A DNA stretch of 64,000 nucleotides from Gigaspora margarita (Eukaryota > Glomeromycota > Glomeromycetes > Diversisporales > Gigasporaceae): assembly GCA_009809945.1 (NCBI GenBank), contig WTPW01000326.1:101599-165598 (forward strand), in the 5' to 3' direction. The notes beneath the pieces are model-generated. The model was not told the DNA's origin. It made no database searches and was given only the letters and a program-made list of their open reading frames with translations. Each line of letters begins with the position of its first letter. The first letter of the stretch is position 1. A program made the translations under genes and the position numbers. Shown here one piece after another: positions 55,666 to 64,000 of the stretch.

Positions 55666-56580
55666 CTATTTCTAATATTATATAAATATAGGAGTTTAAT
55701 TTTTTTTCTAAACTACTATCTAATCAAAATTATATAAGAAATCAGACTCTGGTTGGTTCACAATATATAAACTCTCTAATCTAGATTCTAAAGGCCAAAC
55801 TCTACTTTTTTGTTTACTATACTAATACTGCTCTGGATTAAGTAGTGGATTCTAGTATTTTCTTTGTTTAGAATTTTTAGCTTAATGTTAATGATTCCTT
55901 TTTGTTAAAATATCTATAGCATGAAGTGGTACCAGAATTTGTAGCGAATGCATTTTCTTTGCAAGGTTGCAACTTTAGCTGTTTTGCATATTTATCTTGA
56001 CCTTCAATTTGCCAATGTTCTGCTACAAGTTTTACTTTGCTTTTTTTGGTTACCCTGTAGATTTCTTTTGAGCTATTTTCCTTATCACTAGTAAGAAACC
56101 AATCCCTTTTCCTCTTGTTCTCTGAGATCAGTCATTTAGACATTATCAATGCTATCTGGTTTTGGCATTTTATAATATATTCATTCTTGAGCTATCTATT
56201 AACCTCATTTCTGAGAAGCTTTTCCTCTAACTTTATAAACTAGTTAACCTTGCGACCTTTACATGAGCTGCCTTTAAGTTGTTTGAGTTGTCACCAGGTT
56301 ATCATTCTTTGACCGTCTCTAGAGAGTAGCTAATTAATGAAAAACAGATTAAAACCTTTTAATATCTAGTAGTTTTTTGTGAAATTTTTAACTCCAAGCA
56401 TGCTCCTAAATGTTTCTTCTATACTATATAGTGTCCATGGTTCCTGGAGCTACTGAAAAGCTAGTCCAAGTCTTTTTGCTTTTTGGAAAGTCAAACAGGT
56501 TAGATTGAATTTTCAAAATTTTTTTAAGCTATTCCGGTTCCCGTCTTGCCAAAATTTTCTGTCAATGTTTGCTAGAATTA
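55666..56580 (-). pseudogene. LINE 2: linker between reverse transcriptase and RNase H
   Basis: Minus-strand pieces QKILARREPE, LKKILKIQSNLFDFPKSKKT, WTSFSVAPGTMDTI and WYLTSDKENNSKEIYRVTKK, KSKVKLVAEHWQIEGQDKYA are readable with many stops and frame changes. This is the region usually found between thumb and RNase H in such elements. Confidence 0.5.
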
Positions 56581-56989
56581 CAGTCAGGGCATATTCCAAA
56601 TTGAAGATCATTTGAAATCAAAGATCTAGAATGATCTACAAAATTTAGCAAAATTTGATTGGCCCTGTTGCGTTTTTTTTTACATTATTTTCTATCAAAG
56701 GTTGTACAAGATTTTTACTTATACTTGTTGCCAAATGATATTCGAAATGATATTGTAAAACCTCTACTTTCAATCATCCCAATTAATTACTGATTATAAC
56801 TTGAGCTAAAAAAGATAAATGAGACCTTAAGATCAGGATTTTTGATACAAAATTTGCTAGTTGTAACAAGCGAACTTGTGAGCTTTGTCATTACTGTTGG
56901 GGTGTTGTTTGTAGAATCACCGTTTATTGGTATTTTTTTGGTTTATTAAACTTTTTTCATTAGAACTAAAGCTTTTCTCTCTTTTGTAC

Positions 56990-57150
56990 TATAGGTTTCT
57001 TGGACGTAGCACAGTAGTTAGATTTTTTGGACGTAGCACAGTAGAGTTAGATTTTTTAGATGTAGCACAGTAGAGTTAGATTTGGGACTTGTAGTACAGT
57101 AGAGTTAGCTTCAGGACAGGTAAAGCATGGTAGAGTTAGATTTTTGGACG
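56990..57150. repeat. Minisatellite of unit TTGGACGTAGCACAGTAGAG (left block)
   Basis: Four to five units of about 28-30 bp: ...TTTTTTGGACGTAGCACAGT AGAGTTAGA... The array continues at 59078-59300 after the nested element. Some units have ...GGGACAGGTAGCACAGTAG instead. Confidence 0.75.
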
Positions 57151-57152
57151 TA

Positions 57153-57574
57153 CATCAGCAAATTTATATACCGAAATCTTTCGAAAGATCTTGCGTTACT
57201 GCAAAATCTTTCAAAAGATTTCAGGTTTGAAATATTTCGAAAATAGTTTCAAAATATTTCGAAAGTAGATTCGAAATATTTTTCGAAATATTTTGTAATC
57301 GAAATAATTCGAAATATTTTAGAACTGGCTGGATAGGCTGGATCAGTAGATCTGTAATCTGGGTCATGCCCAGGATGCATTAACTATTTTCGAAATACTT
57401 CGAAATATTGTATGATGTATCAAAATTAATCTACAAATTCTGTATTACAAGATCAGATCAGATCTTTGTTTATAAATTAGATCTTCTATATAGTTTTACA
57501 TTGTTTTTGTTTCTTTCGCTTTGTTTTACATTGTTTTTAGTTTTGTTTTGTTTTTTTTGTTTTCGTTTTGTTTT

Positions 57575-57618
<44 letters not shown>

Positions 57619-59077
57619 CACACTTTATAAACCCTTTGCAAGAAAGCCAAAAACTTTTCAGCACATTGCGAAAACACCAAATCGACTTTGCAAGCCAACT
57701 CAGAATTTCGACATGCTACAAGAATGAACAACTAATTTCTCTAGCAATTTCAAAATTTCCAAGAACGTGACTTTAGAGAAATGATTTAGTTAGGCGCAAG
57801 TTTTCACAAGTTTTTGCAAGGTTTCGCTACATTTATTTTTTCGTTTGACACTTTTTGTTTTTGTTTTTTTTTATATTTTTTTTTATTAATTTATTTTATT
57901 CCGGCACTTTGCGAGAATACAACTCTTACTTCCTGGTACTTTGCAAGAAAACCAACCTGGACTTTTTTGGCATTCTGCGAACATTAACCTGGCTTTTTGC
58001 AATTTCTGAATTTTCAGAAAAATGGAGATTTGGGGCTTACTTTATTTTTTTTTTATTCAGTTTGCTTATATTTTGTTTTTTTGTTTGTTTTTTTATTTTT
58101 TTGCTTATTTTTTAATTTTTATTTTATATTCCTGACTTCTTCGGCACTTTGCAAGAAAACGACTTTTTCGGCACTTTACAAGACACCAACTTTAAGAACA
58201 CCAACTCTAACTTCTCCGGCACTTTGCAAGAACAAACTAAAATTTTCTGGGAATACCAACACTTTTGAGAAGTGGTTTTTTTTTATTTTTTCACTTCTCT
58301 ACTATTTTTAGGAAGTATTTAAAAAGAAGAGCCAAATGAAGAACAAAAGAAATAGCCAAAGCAAAATGATAGTTAAAACAAAGAAGCAAAATAATAGCTA
58401 ACTGGGGTGAGCGAAGATAAGCGTGTAGGGCTAGTTTTTTATGGGATTATATGCGACGAAGTGCGAAAGTATTTAAATACTGTTTTTTTCATTTTCATCA
58501 TTTTTTTTTTGGTTTCATTTTTTTTCATCATTTTTTTTCCTTTTTTTTTGTATAATATATGTATAATAAAATATGTAATATTGAATAAAAATGTATATTT
58601 AATTTAAAATAACTTTAAAATATATAATATATAATAATAAATAAAAAATATAAAATTTTATATTAAATTGCGAAACAATGCGAAAACCTGTGAAAACGTT
58701 CAAAAATTTGCAAAAGTGTGATTATGTGAATATGTATATCGTTTATTTATTTTTTTTAAAAAAATTATGAAATTTTGCAAAATATTGCGAAATAATCCGA
58801 TAATATGCAAAATATTACCTCCTGCGACCCCAGAGAGGATAATTAGGTATGGGGTTGCATTGTTTTTATTTGCCCTATTTCGCAATATTTTGCAATATAT
58901 TTCAAAATATTTCAAAATTTCTTTCGAAATCTTTCGAAATAATTTCGATTTCGAAATATTTCAAAATATTTCGAAATATTTCAAAATAATCGAAATATTT
59001 CGCATCGATCGCAATTCTTCAAAAAATTTTGGCATGCAATTTCTTTCGAAAGATTTCGTATATTTATTTTGCTGATG
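57153..59077. mobile_element. 1.93-kb inverted-repeat element rich in TTTCGAAA motifs, TA duplication
   Basis: CATCAGCAAATTTATATACC then GAAATCTTTCGAAAGA at the left; TCTTTCGAAAGATTTCGTAT ... TTTGCTGATG at the right. TA at 57151-57152 and 59078-59079; without the element the minisatellite unit GGACGTAGCACAG is intact. Subterminal regions (57180-57330, 58770-59060) are packed with ATTTCGAAATATTTCG-type dyads. The middle has a run of about 40 T (57578-57618) and several GGCACTTTGCAAGAAAACCA-type repeats (57620-58250). Open frames here are homopolymer artefacts. Confidence 0.7.
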
Positions 59078-59720
59078 TAGCACAGTAGTTATATTTTTGT
59101 ACATAGCCGGTCGAGTTAGATTTTTTGGACGTAGCATTTTAGAGTTAGATTTTTTGGACGTAGCACTGTAGATTTAGATTTTTTGGATGTAGCATGATAG
59201 AATTAGATTTTTTGGACATAGCATGATAGAGTTAGATTTTTTGGATATAGCACGTTAGAGTTAGATTTTTTTGATATAGCACGATAGGAGGATTTGCATA
59301 TCTATAACTTTCATTCTTTTTGTTTTCTTGTTGTTTTAATTAATTCGTATTTGAGTTGTCAGTTTTTAATTAATTTTTTTTTTAGTTTTGATCGAATAAA
59401 AGTGCTTTTCCAAGCTGATATTGATGCAACAGCGAATGAGAAAAACTCACAGACATCATGAAGCCAAGACGCATAAACGCGTTAGATTTGGGACAGGTAG
59501 CATAGTAGAGTTGAATTCGGAACAGGTAGCACAGTAGAGTTGAATTCGGGACAGGTAGCACAGTAGAGTTGGATTCGGGTCAGGTAGCACAGTAGTAGAT
59601 TAGTAATATAGTAATTAAATTCAAAATTTATATTATGATATTTAGATTAGTAGTATAGTAGTTAGATTTAGGATTTATGGCATAGTAATTTGGTTTGGGA
59701 TTATTAACACAGTAGTGAGA
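59078..59720. repeat. Minisatellite (right block)
   Basis: 59078-59290: seven or so units of TTAGATTTTTTGGACGTAGC with ACGATAGAG variants. 59480-59600: four units of GGGACAGGTAGCACAGTAGA followed by GTTGAATTC. Then a degenerate AGTAGTTAGATTT series to about 59720. Confidence 0.7.
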
Positions 59721-60041
59721 TATAACAGTAATAAATAAAAAATTATAAAATATTTTTGTATTTTTTTTTATTTTTTATTTTATTTTTTATGTATATTTTT
59801 TATTTTTTTTATTTTGACGATATTTGTTACATAGCATACTGCAGTACTGGTATTAAACACCAATAGTGCAATTTTTCAATGTCCTTTTATTATTTGTTTT
59901 TTTTCTCTTTTTTTTTTAAAAAAATTATTTTTATCATAATTCAGTTAAAATTCGAATAAGACTCTAAAATCATCTGATTGCCAATTATTTCTAAATAAGG
60001 TACAGATCATTAATGACCAAATTAGGTATATGCCCTGACTG

Positions 60042-60683
60042 GATTATTCTTTGTTTAAGTCTCAGCAGAGCAAGTTATTATCAGGACTGTTGCTATTTAG
60101 CCTGTTATATAAGTTTGTGATTTGTTTGAAGGTAATCTCTTGTATTAATAACTTACAGTTCCCTAGCTTTGCATGCTCGATAATATAATTTCCAGTGGTT
60201 ATCAGAATTTCCATCTGTTCTTGAAAAGCATTGTAAAGGGCTAATGCAGATGGTAAAGTTCTTGGTTAAAAAGCTGCGAAGTCTGGAGTAGGTAACTCAA
60301 TTTTGGAATAATATATATTATTCAGGTATGCAAGTTGTGCTAGTGTTAACTTCTTTCCAATAAGGGCCTTGGTTGCCTGTGTAACTACTGACCTGGCTTT
60401 GCTTTGATTAGCTTTTCATTAAATTTTGTATTTATCCAAGTTCCAAGGAACCTTACAAGTTGCTTATTATATTTTGCTTTAATTAGCTCTTTCATGATCG
60501 CTATAGTTTGCTGCTGGGATTTGGACTTTGAGTTGAAGAACAGTAGTTTAGTTTTCTTTCTGTTAATTGTAATATGATTCATAGCATAAAAATACTCTGC
60601 TATTCTGATTATTTCTTGCATCTGCTCTTTGCTACTTGCCACCCAGATAGTATCGTCTGCATAGGTGATCGCTGCTTGTCTTG
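60042..60683 (-). pseudogene. LINE 2: end of reverse transcriptase and thumb
   Basis: From 60683 downward: YADD motif, SSKEQMQEIIRIAEYFYAMN, HITINRKKTKLLFFNS, then RFLGTWINTKFNEKLIKAK (the usual post-catalytic LGxW block), a frameshift near 60390, then VVTQATKALIGKKLTLAQLA and YLNNIYYSKIELPTPDFAAF. A further stop follows and the region ends at the insertion at 60041. Confidence 0.65.
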
Positions 60684-60699
60684 TAGTTAAAATTGAGTT

Positions 60700-61100
60700 A
60701 ATTTGTATTTATATTTTATAAGTTATTATTAAACTTACTTGCTATTCTAGTTAGCAAAAATATGATTAATATTGAGTTGGATTGCATTAGAATTTTACTA
60801 TCTGTAAAAAATTTTTGCTACAAAACTTACTTGCTATTCTAGTAACATACAATTCATAGTTAAGTATTTTATAATGAACTCTATCATGAGTTACCATAAA
60901 CCAATTTATTACTGAACTTGAGATTTCAGCGACCACAATATGCAAGATAAGTTAGTTTGCATTGTAAAGCATTCTGTTACAGACCTTGCTATTTCAGTAA
61001 CATGTAGTATGTAGTTCAAGTGTTTGTACTTGAATTATTATGCTTTCTGAGTTACTGTGAAAAAAATCTCTATTTTTAGTGATATATAGTTTGTAGTTCA
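60700..61100. repeat. Degenerate tandem array, right part
   Basis: AAACTTACTTGCTATTCTAG occurs near 60733 and 60824 and more diverged forms near 60910-61010, in line with 53511-54016 on the other side of LINE 2. Confidence 0.5.
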
Positions 61101-62210
61101 ATAATGATGTTTGTAATATTATCCATATCCTAGTGAATAATATCAGACATATAAATATATGTAACATGAGAAGCCTATTTAAAAATCATAAATAGTTAAT
61201 AACTGAACTACGATATTATCATACAAGACTGTAAATGTTATTAATTCTTAATTTATAAAGAAATCTATTAATCAATTACAACATTAACCATGCAATTGCC
61301 ATAATGTCATGATACTGCAATAATTACAGGTTTGACAATCACAGGAATATTGTAATAATTATTTGAATTAAATAAAAAAACTTACACAATCAGGTGACCA
61401 TAAAGTAAATTATATGTGTTTCATGATCTTATTTATCAAAAATACATCATATAAAGGGTACTTTTGCATGAATGGCCATTAAGAAAATACTTTATATACA
61501 CAAATGTACAAGATTAGCCAATCATATCACATAAAAAGTAGATGTGATATATATAAACAGCTATAATTTTATATTAGTTTGATTGAAAGGTTATCATTAT
61601 TATTATCTGGTTAACCTAATTTTAGTTAGTGGCATTCACAAATCTATCAACTTTAGTCAATGTTATAATTAATTTTACTAAAATTATATTAATCATATAC
61701 AATACAACAAATAATCTGATTTTAAAAATCATACATATCATAGTCATTTTTATCTAATTAAACTAATTTAGTTAGAGTCATTTGCAAATTTAACAAACAG
61801 TTTAACAAACAATTCCACAAATATAAATCATCAAAACAACCAATCAAATTAAATAAAGGGTATATTTGCATAAACAGGCATAATTTTATATAGTTTGAAT
61901 ATTCTATTTTATATATATTTTACACTTTATTAAGTAAAATTTTTAATTTTTTAAAAAAAATTTTTTGCATAAAAATCATGTAATTTGATTGGTCAGAATT
62001 ATGGGGTGTGGCATGTCATAGGTGTAACAAATTTATGTTCCTATAGTAAAATAAATTCATTAAATTTTACTAAAATTTTATAAAATAAGTAACTTTATTA
62101 CTTACTTAATGTAATAATTAATATTACTTATTTACTTTATACTATTTCAAAATTTTACTAGATAAACCCTGTCATGTTACTAACAAAAATGCTTCTCACA
62201 CTATTATACT
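61101..62210. other. Gene-free stretch
   Basis: AT-rich. It includes AAAGGGTAYWTTTGCATRAA (61455, 61857) as a direct repeat pair and, near 61965-62050, the inverse of the sequence at 41455-41520 (ATTTGATTGGTCAGAATTAT, GTGGCATGTCATAGG). Confidence 0.4.
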
Positions 62211-62214
62211 TTAA

Positions 62215-62320
62215 ATTTAATTCTATTCCTAACTCTATCCCTAACTCTATACTAATTCTAACCCTAATTTTAACCCTAACCCTAACTTTAACCCTAACTC
62301 TAATGTAACTAGAATTTTGG
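62215..62320. repeat. Interstitial telomere-like (CCCTAA) variants
   Basis: ATTCTAACCCTAATTTTAAC then CCTAACCCTAACTTTAACCC, CTAACTCTAATG. Degenerate CYCTAA words run for about 100 bp. The canonical fungal telomere repeat is TTAGGG/CCCTAA, but this is interior and imperfect. Confidence 0.6.
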
Positions 62321-62910
62321 TTTTAGGTTGAGAGAATGTGAATTTTTCATCTAAGTGTCAAATAAATTATTTCTTATAAAATAATCAATTTTAGTTTTCA
62401 TTTTTATATGAAATTCTTAGTTTACATATAGTATTAGTATACAGGTACAAATTACGATTTACAACTTTGTATTAAACAAAAAAAACTTATTTAAGATTAA
62501 AGTAAGGTTAGCTAGGATTAGAGAGTTTATAGTTTATACTAAAATTTTGCAAAAAATATTTTTTGTTAATACTTCAAGAGATGTTTTATAACTAGAATTT
62601 TGAGATATTAATATATCTGTATATATACATAGAGTACAAATAGAAATACTCTTTTTATAAATATACATATCATATATATATGTGTGTATATATATAATCT
62701 AAGTATAAAAATATTTGTATTTTAGTGAGTTTTTGGTCAAATTTAATGATATCATTATTATTAGAACAGAAAAACTAACTCTACAAACTTTAATTAAAAA
62801 TTTAAAGCTATTATAGCCAGATCTCTCTATAATCACAAAATGAATGCACTCTATTTTGGTAATTATATAAGGTGTAACTATAAATAAAATACTTTGCTAT
62901 AGTTATATGT
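62321..62910. other. Gene-free stretch
   Basis: AT-rich with a TA/TG microsatellite (62640-62700: ATATATATGTGTGTATATAT). No gene or strong inverted repeat seen. Confidence 0.35.
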
Positions 62911-63082
62911 AGTGTTTCTAGGTCCAGTTTGGGTTAGGTCCAGTCCGGGTCTGGTCCGGGGTCAGACCAGACTCAGACTCCAAATTTTACTAATTTCAGA
63001 CTTCAAACCAGACTCAGACTCAATTATGAGTCCGGTCTGGGTTTGGTCTGAAGTTTGTGAACTGGTCCAAGTCTAAACATAC
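62911..63082. mobile_element. 172-bp hAT-like MITE, 8-bp target duplication TTATATGT
   Basis: TTATATGT at 62903-62910 and 63083-63090. Imperfect inverted ends: AGTGTTTCTAGGTCCAG and CTGGTCCAAGTCTAAACATAC. The interior is full of GGTCYGG / CCAGACTC words, recalling the element at 40424. Confidence 0.65.
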
Positions 63083-63094
63083 TTATATGTATTT

Positions 63095-63888
63095 TTTGGT
63101 GCTGAACAAGTTTACTTAGTGCAAAAACTTAGAATTAATTAGTAAAATTTTATGAATCATAAGATTTTATCCCTTAAACTGTATTCCAGGCAAATTTGCC
63201 TGGAATTTTTAAACATATTTACAATTTTTTAAATAAAATAAAAGTTTATTAAGAATATGGGGTATACTTTATTTATAGAATATTTTCTTTAAAATATATT
63301 TTATAAACTTTATTATAAAATTTTTTTAAAATTATTAATAAACTTTAAAGTAATAAAAGTTTGAAGTTTTTAATTTAAAATTTTTACTATAAAGCTTTTC
63401 TTTAGATTTTTTTAAATTTTATATGTTCCCGTCTATAAAAAAAATTTCACTTCTAATTAAAGTCCTAATTTTTACAAGTAAATCACAAAAGTTGCAATAA
63501 TTAAAGTTGTAATCCTTTTTATAAACTATAATATTGTATTAGAACAGGGAGCTAGAGCTAATATTTATAGAGTTCACCAAGAATAAGTAAATAATTTTTT
63601 TGGCTAATAAATTTTTTAAAATTTTTCTATTTTTAGCTTATAAGCAACTTAAACTTTTTTTCTTATAATATAAAATATTATCAAAAAAAATTTTAATTAA
63701 ATATTTTAAGTTTTAAAAAATATAGATCATAAGCATATTTATAGCAATTTTCTAGGCAAATTTGCCTGGAATTGCTTACAGTTTAAGGGATATAATTTTA
63801 TTAATAAAATTTTATAAAATCTTATAATACACAAATTTTTATTAATTAATTCTAACTTTATGCACTAAGTAAACTTGTTCAGCACCTA
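63095..63888. mobile_element. Foldback element split by a 619-bp element
   Basis: The left arm GGTGCTGAACAAGTTTACTT, AGTGCA (63098 on) mirrors the right arm TGCACTAAGTAAACTTGTTC, AGCACC (63850-63880). The inner arm parts AATTAATTAGTAAAATTTTA and TAAAATTTTATTAATAAAAT pair on both sides of the nested element. Confidence 0.7.
63171..63789. mobile_element. Approx. 620-bp inverted-repeat element, copy B (inverted relative to copy A)
   Basis: Ends CCCTTAAACTGTATTCCAGG, CAAATTTGCCTGG and AGGCAAATTTGCCTGG...TTACAGTTTAAGGG. The interior (ATATGGGGTATACTTTATTT, AGAACAGGGAGCTAGAGC) matches 40813-41438 read in the opposite direction with only minor differences. Confidence 0.75.
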
Positions 63889-64000
63889 AAAATACATTAA
63901 ATCAGCAGTATTGTTTTTATTTTACTTGAAATTTGGAGAAAATTTGCTTAAATTTGACTTTTTTGATCAAAAATCCAATATAGTTGAACCTCCCAAAACC

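Larger units (their letters stand above)
56581..60041. mobile_element. 3.46-kb inverted-repeat element inserted in LINE 2
   Basis: CAGTCAGGGCATATTCC at 56581 is mirrored by GGTATATGCCCTGACTG ending at 60041; similarity continues weakly for another 15 bases. LINE coding stops at 60042 and resumes at 56580, so both ends are defined independently. Inside are minisatellite arrays, homopolymers and a second inverted-repeat element; no transposase is recognisable. Confidence 0.65.
54033..60683 (-). mobile_element. 5'-truncated minus-strand LINE (LINE 2) carrying a nested DNA element
   Basis: The target duplication TAGTTAAAATTGAGTT lies at 54017-54032 and 60684-60699. The poly-A tail appears as T10 at 54031-54040. 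The element begins at the reverse transcriptase catalytic motif (ITYADDTIWVASS, YADD at 60652-60663), so everything upstream is missing, as expected for 5' truncation during target-primed reverse transcription. Its coding strand is not C-rich, so it is a different family from the LINE at 44.5 kb. Net LINE length without the insertion is about 3.2 kb. Confidence 0.8.

Noticed and set aside
56575-56605. A minus-strand zinc-like GICPDCN reading
   Set aside because: It is created by the terminal inverted repeat CAGTCAGGGCATAT of the 3.46-kb element; the same word occurs inverted at 60028-60041.
57408-58311. Long Phe/Lys-rich open frames on both strands
   Set aside because: They arise from the run of about 40 T and other T-rich tracts; no protein-like composition outside the homopolymers.
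56990-59600. CRISPR-like array
   Set aside because: Repeat units follow each other with no unique spacers of constant length; this is a minisatellite in a eukaryotic transposon context.
62215-62320. Chromosome end
   Set aside because: CCCTAA words are degenerate, about 100 bp long, and continue into ordinary repeat DNA on both sides.

Overview
The window is very AT-rich (estimated by eye at roughly 75-80% A+T), eukaryotic and dominated by repeats. It probably comes from an arbuscular mycorrhizal fungus (Glomeromycotina; a Gigaspora- or Rhizophagus-like genome). The reasons are gene and pseudogene families that I recall as expanded there: a large protein family ending in a CGHGYHxxC zinc motif, Sel1 repeats, F-box proteins, a Crinkler-like P-loop NTPase, an HMG-box regulator, Tigger/pogo transposases and LINEs with YADD/YMDD reverse transcriptases. 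GT-AG introns are short. No database search was possible, so the organism call is inference.

Layout. 1-2.5 kb: decayed minus-strand zinc-motif gene. 2.5-7 kb: AT-rich sequence with small inverted-repeat (MITE-like) elements. 7.0-9.6 kb: a divergent pair, a decayed minus-strand coiled-coil gene and the only clearly intact host gene of the window, a 405-aa protein joining an HMG box, a Zn(II)2Cys6 cluster and an AT-hook-like stretch. 10.7-13.9 kb: direct duplications, Sel1-repeat relics and small ORFs. 14.7-17.1 kb: a two-exon Crinkler-like NTPase gene broken by two frameshifts and a 405-bp TA-flanked MITE. 17.1-21.3 kb: a degenerate minus-strand array of about 0.4-kb units carrying F-box remnants, split by a 380-bp hAT-type MITE with an 8-bp target duplication. 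21.7-44.2 kb: almost entirely palindromic (foldback) elements, nested MITEs, two tRNA-headed SINEs, one Tigger relic and low-complexity DNA.

44.2-52.5 kb: a nearly full-length 7.9-kb LINE on the plus strand (16-17-bp target duplication, poly-A, ORF1 plus ORF2 with endonuclease, reverse transcriptase and C-terminal zinc motif), inserted in a foldback element and itself interrupted by a 217-bp MITE. 53.5-61.1 kb: a degenerate tandem array containing a 5'-truncated minus-strand LINE (RT end, RNase H, C-terminus; 16-bp target duplication). This holds a 3.46-kb inverted-repeat element, which holds a 1.93-kb inverted-repeat element. 61.1-64.0 kb: gene-free, with telomere-like motifs and more nested MITEs.

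Overall, this is a transposon nesting ground around a few host genes. Many insertions can be ordered because target duplications or restored reading frames are directly readable. Most inactivating changes in coding relics are C-to-T or G-to-A transitions (often CGA to TGA) or homopolymer indels. The first suggest deamination-type decay; the second may partly be sequencing or assembly errors.
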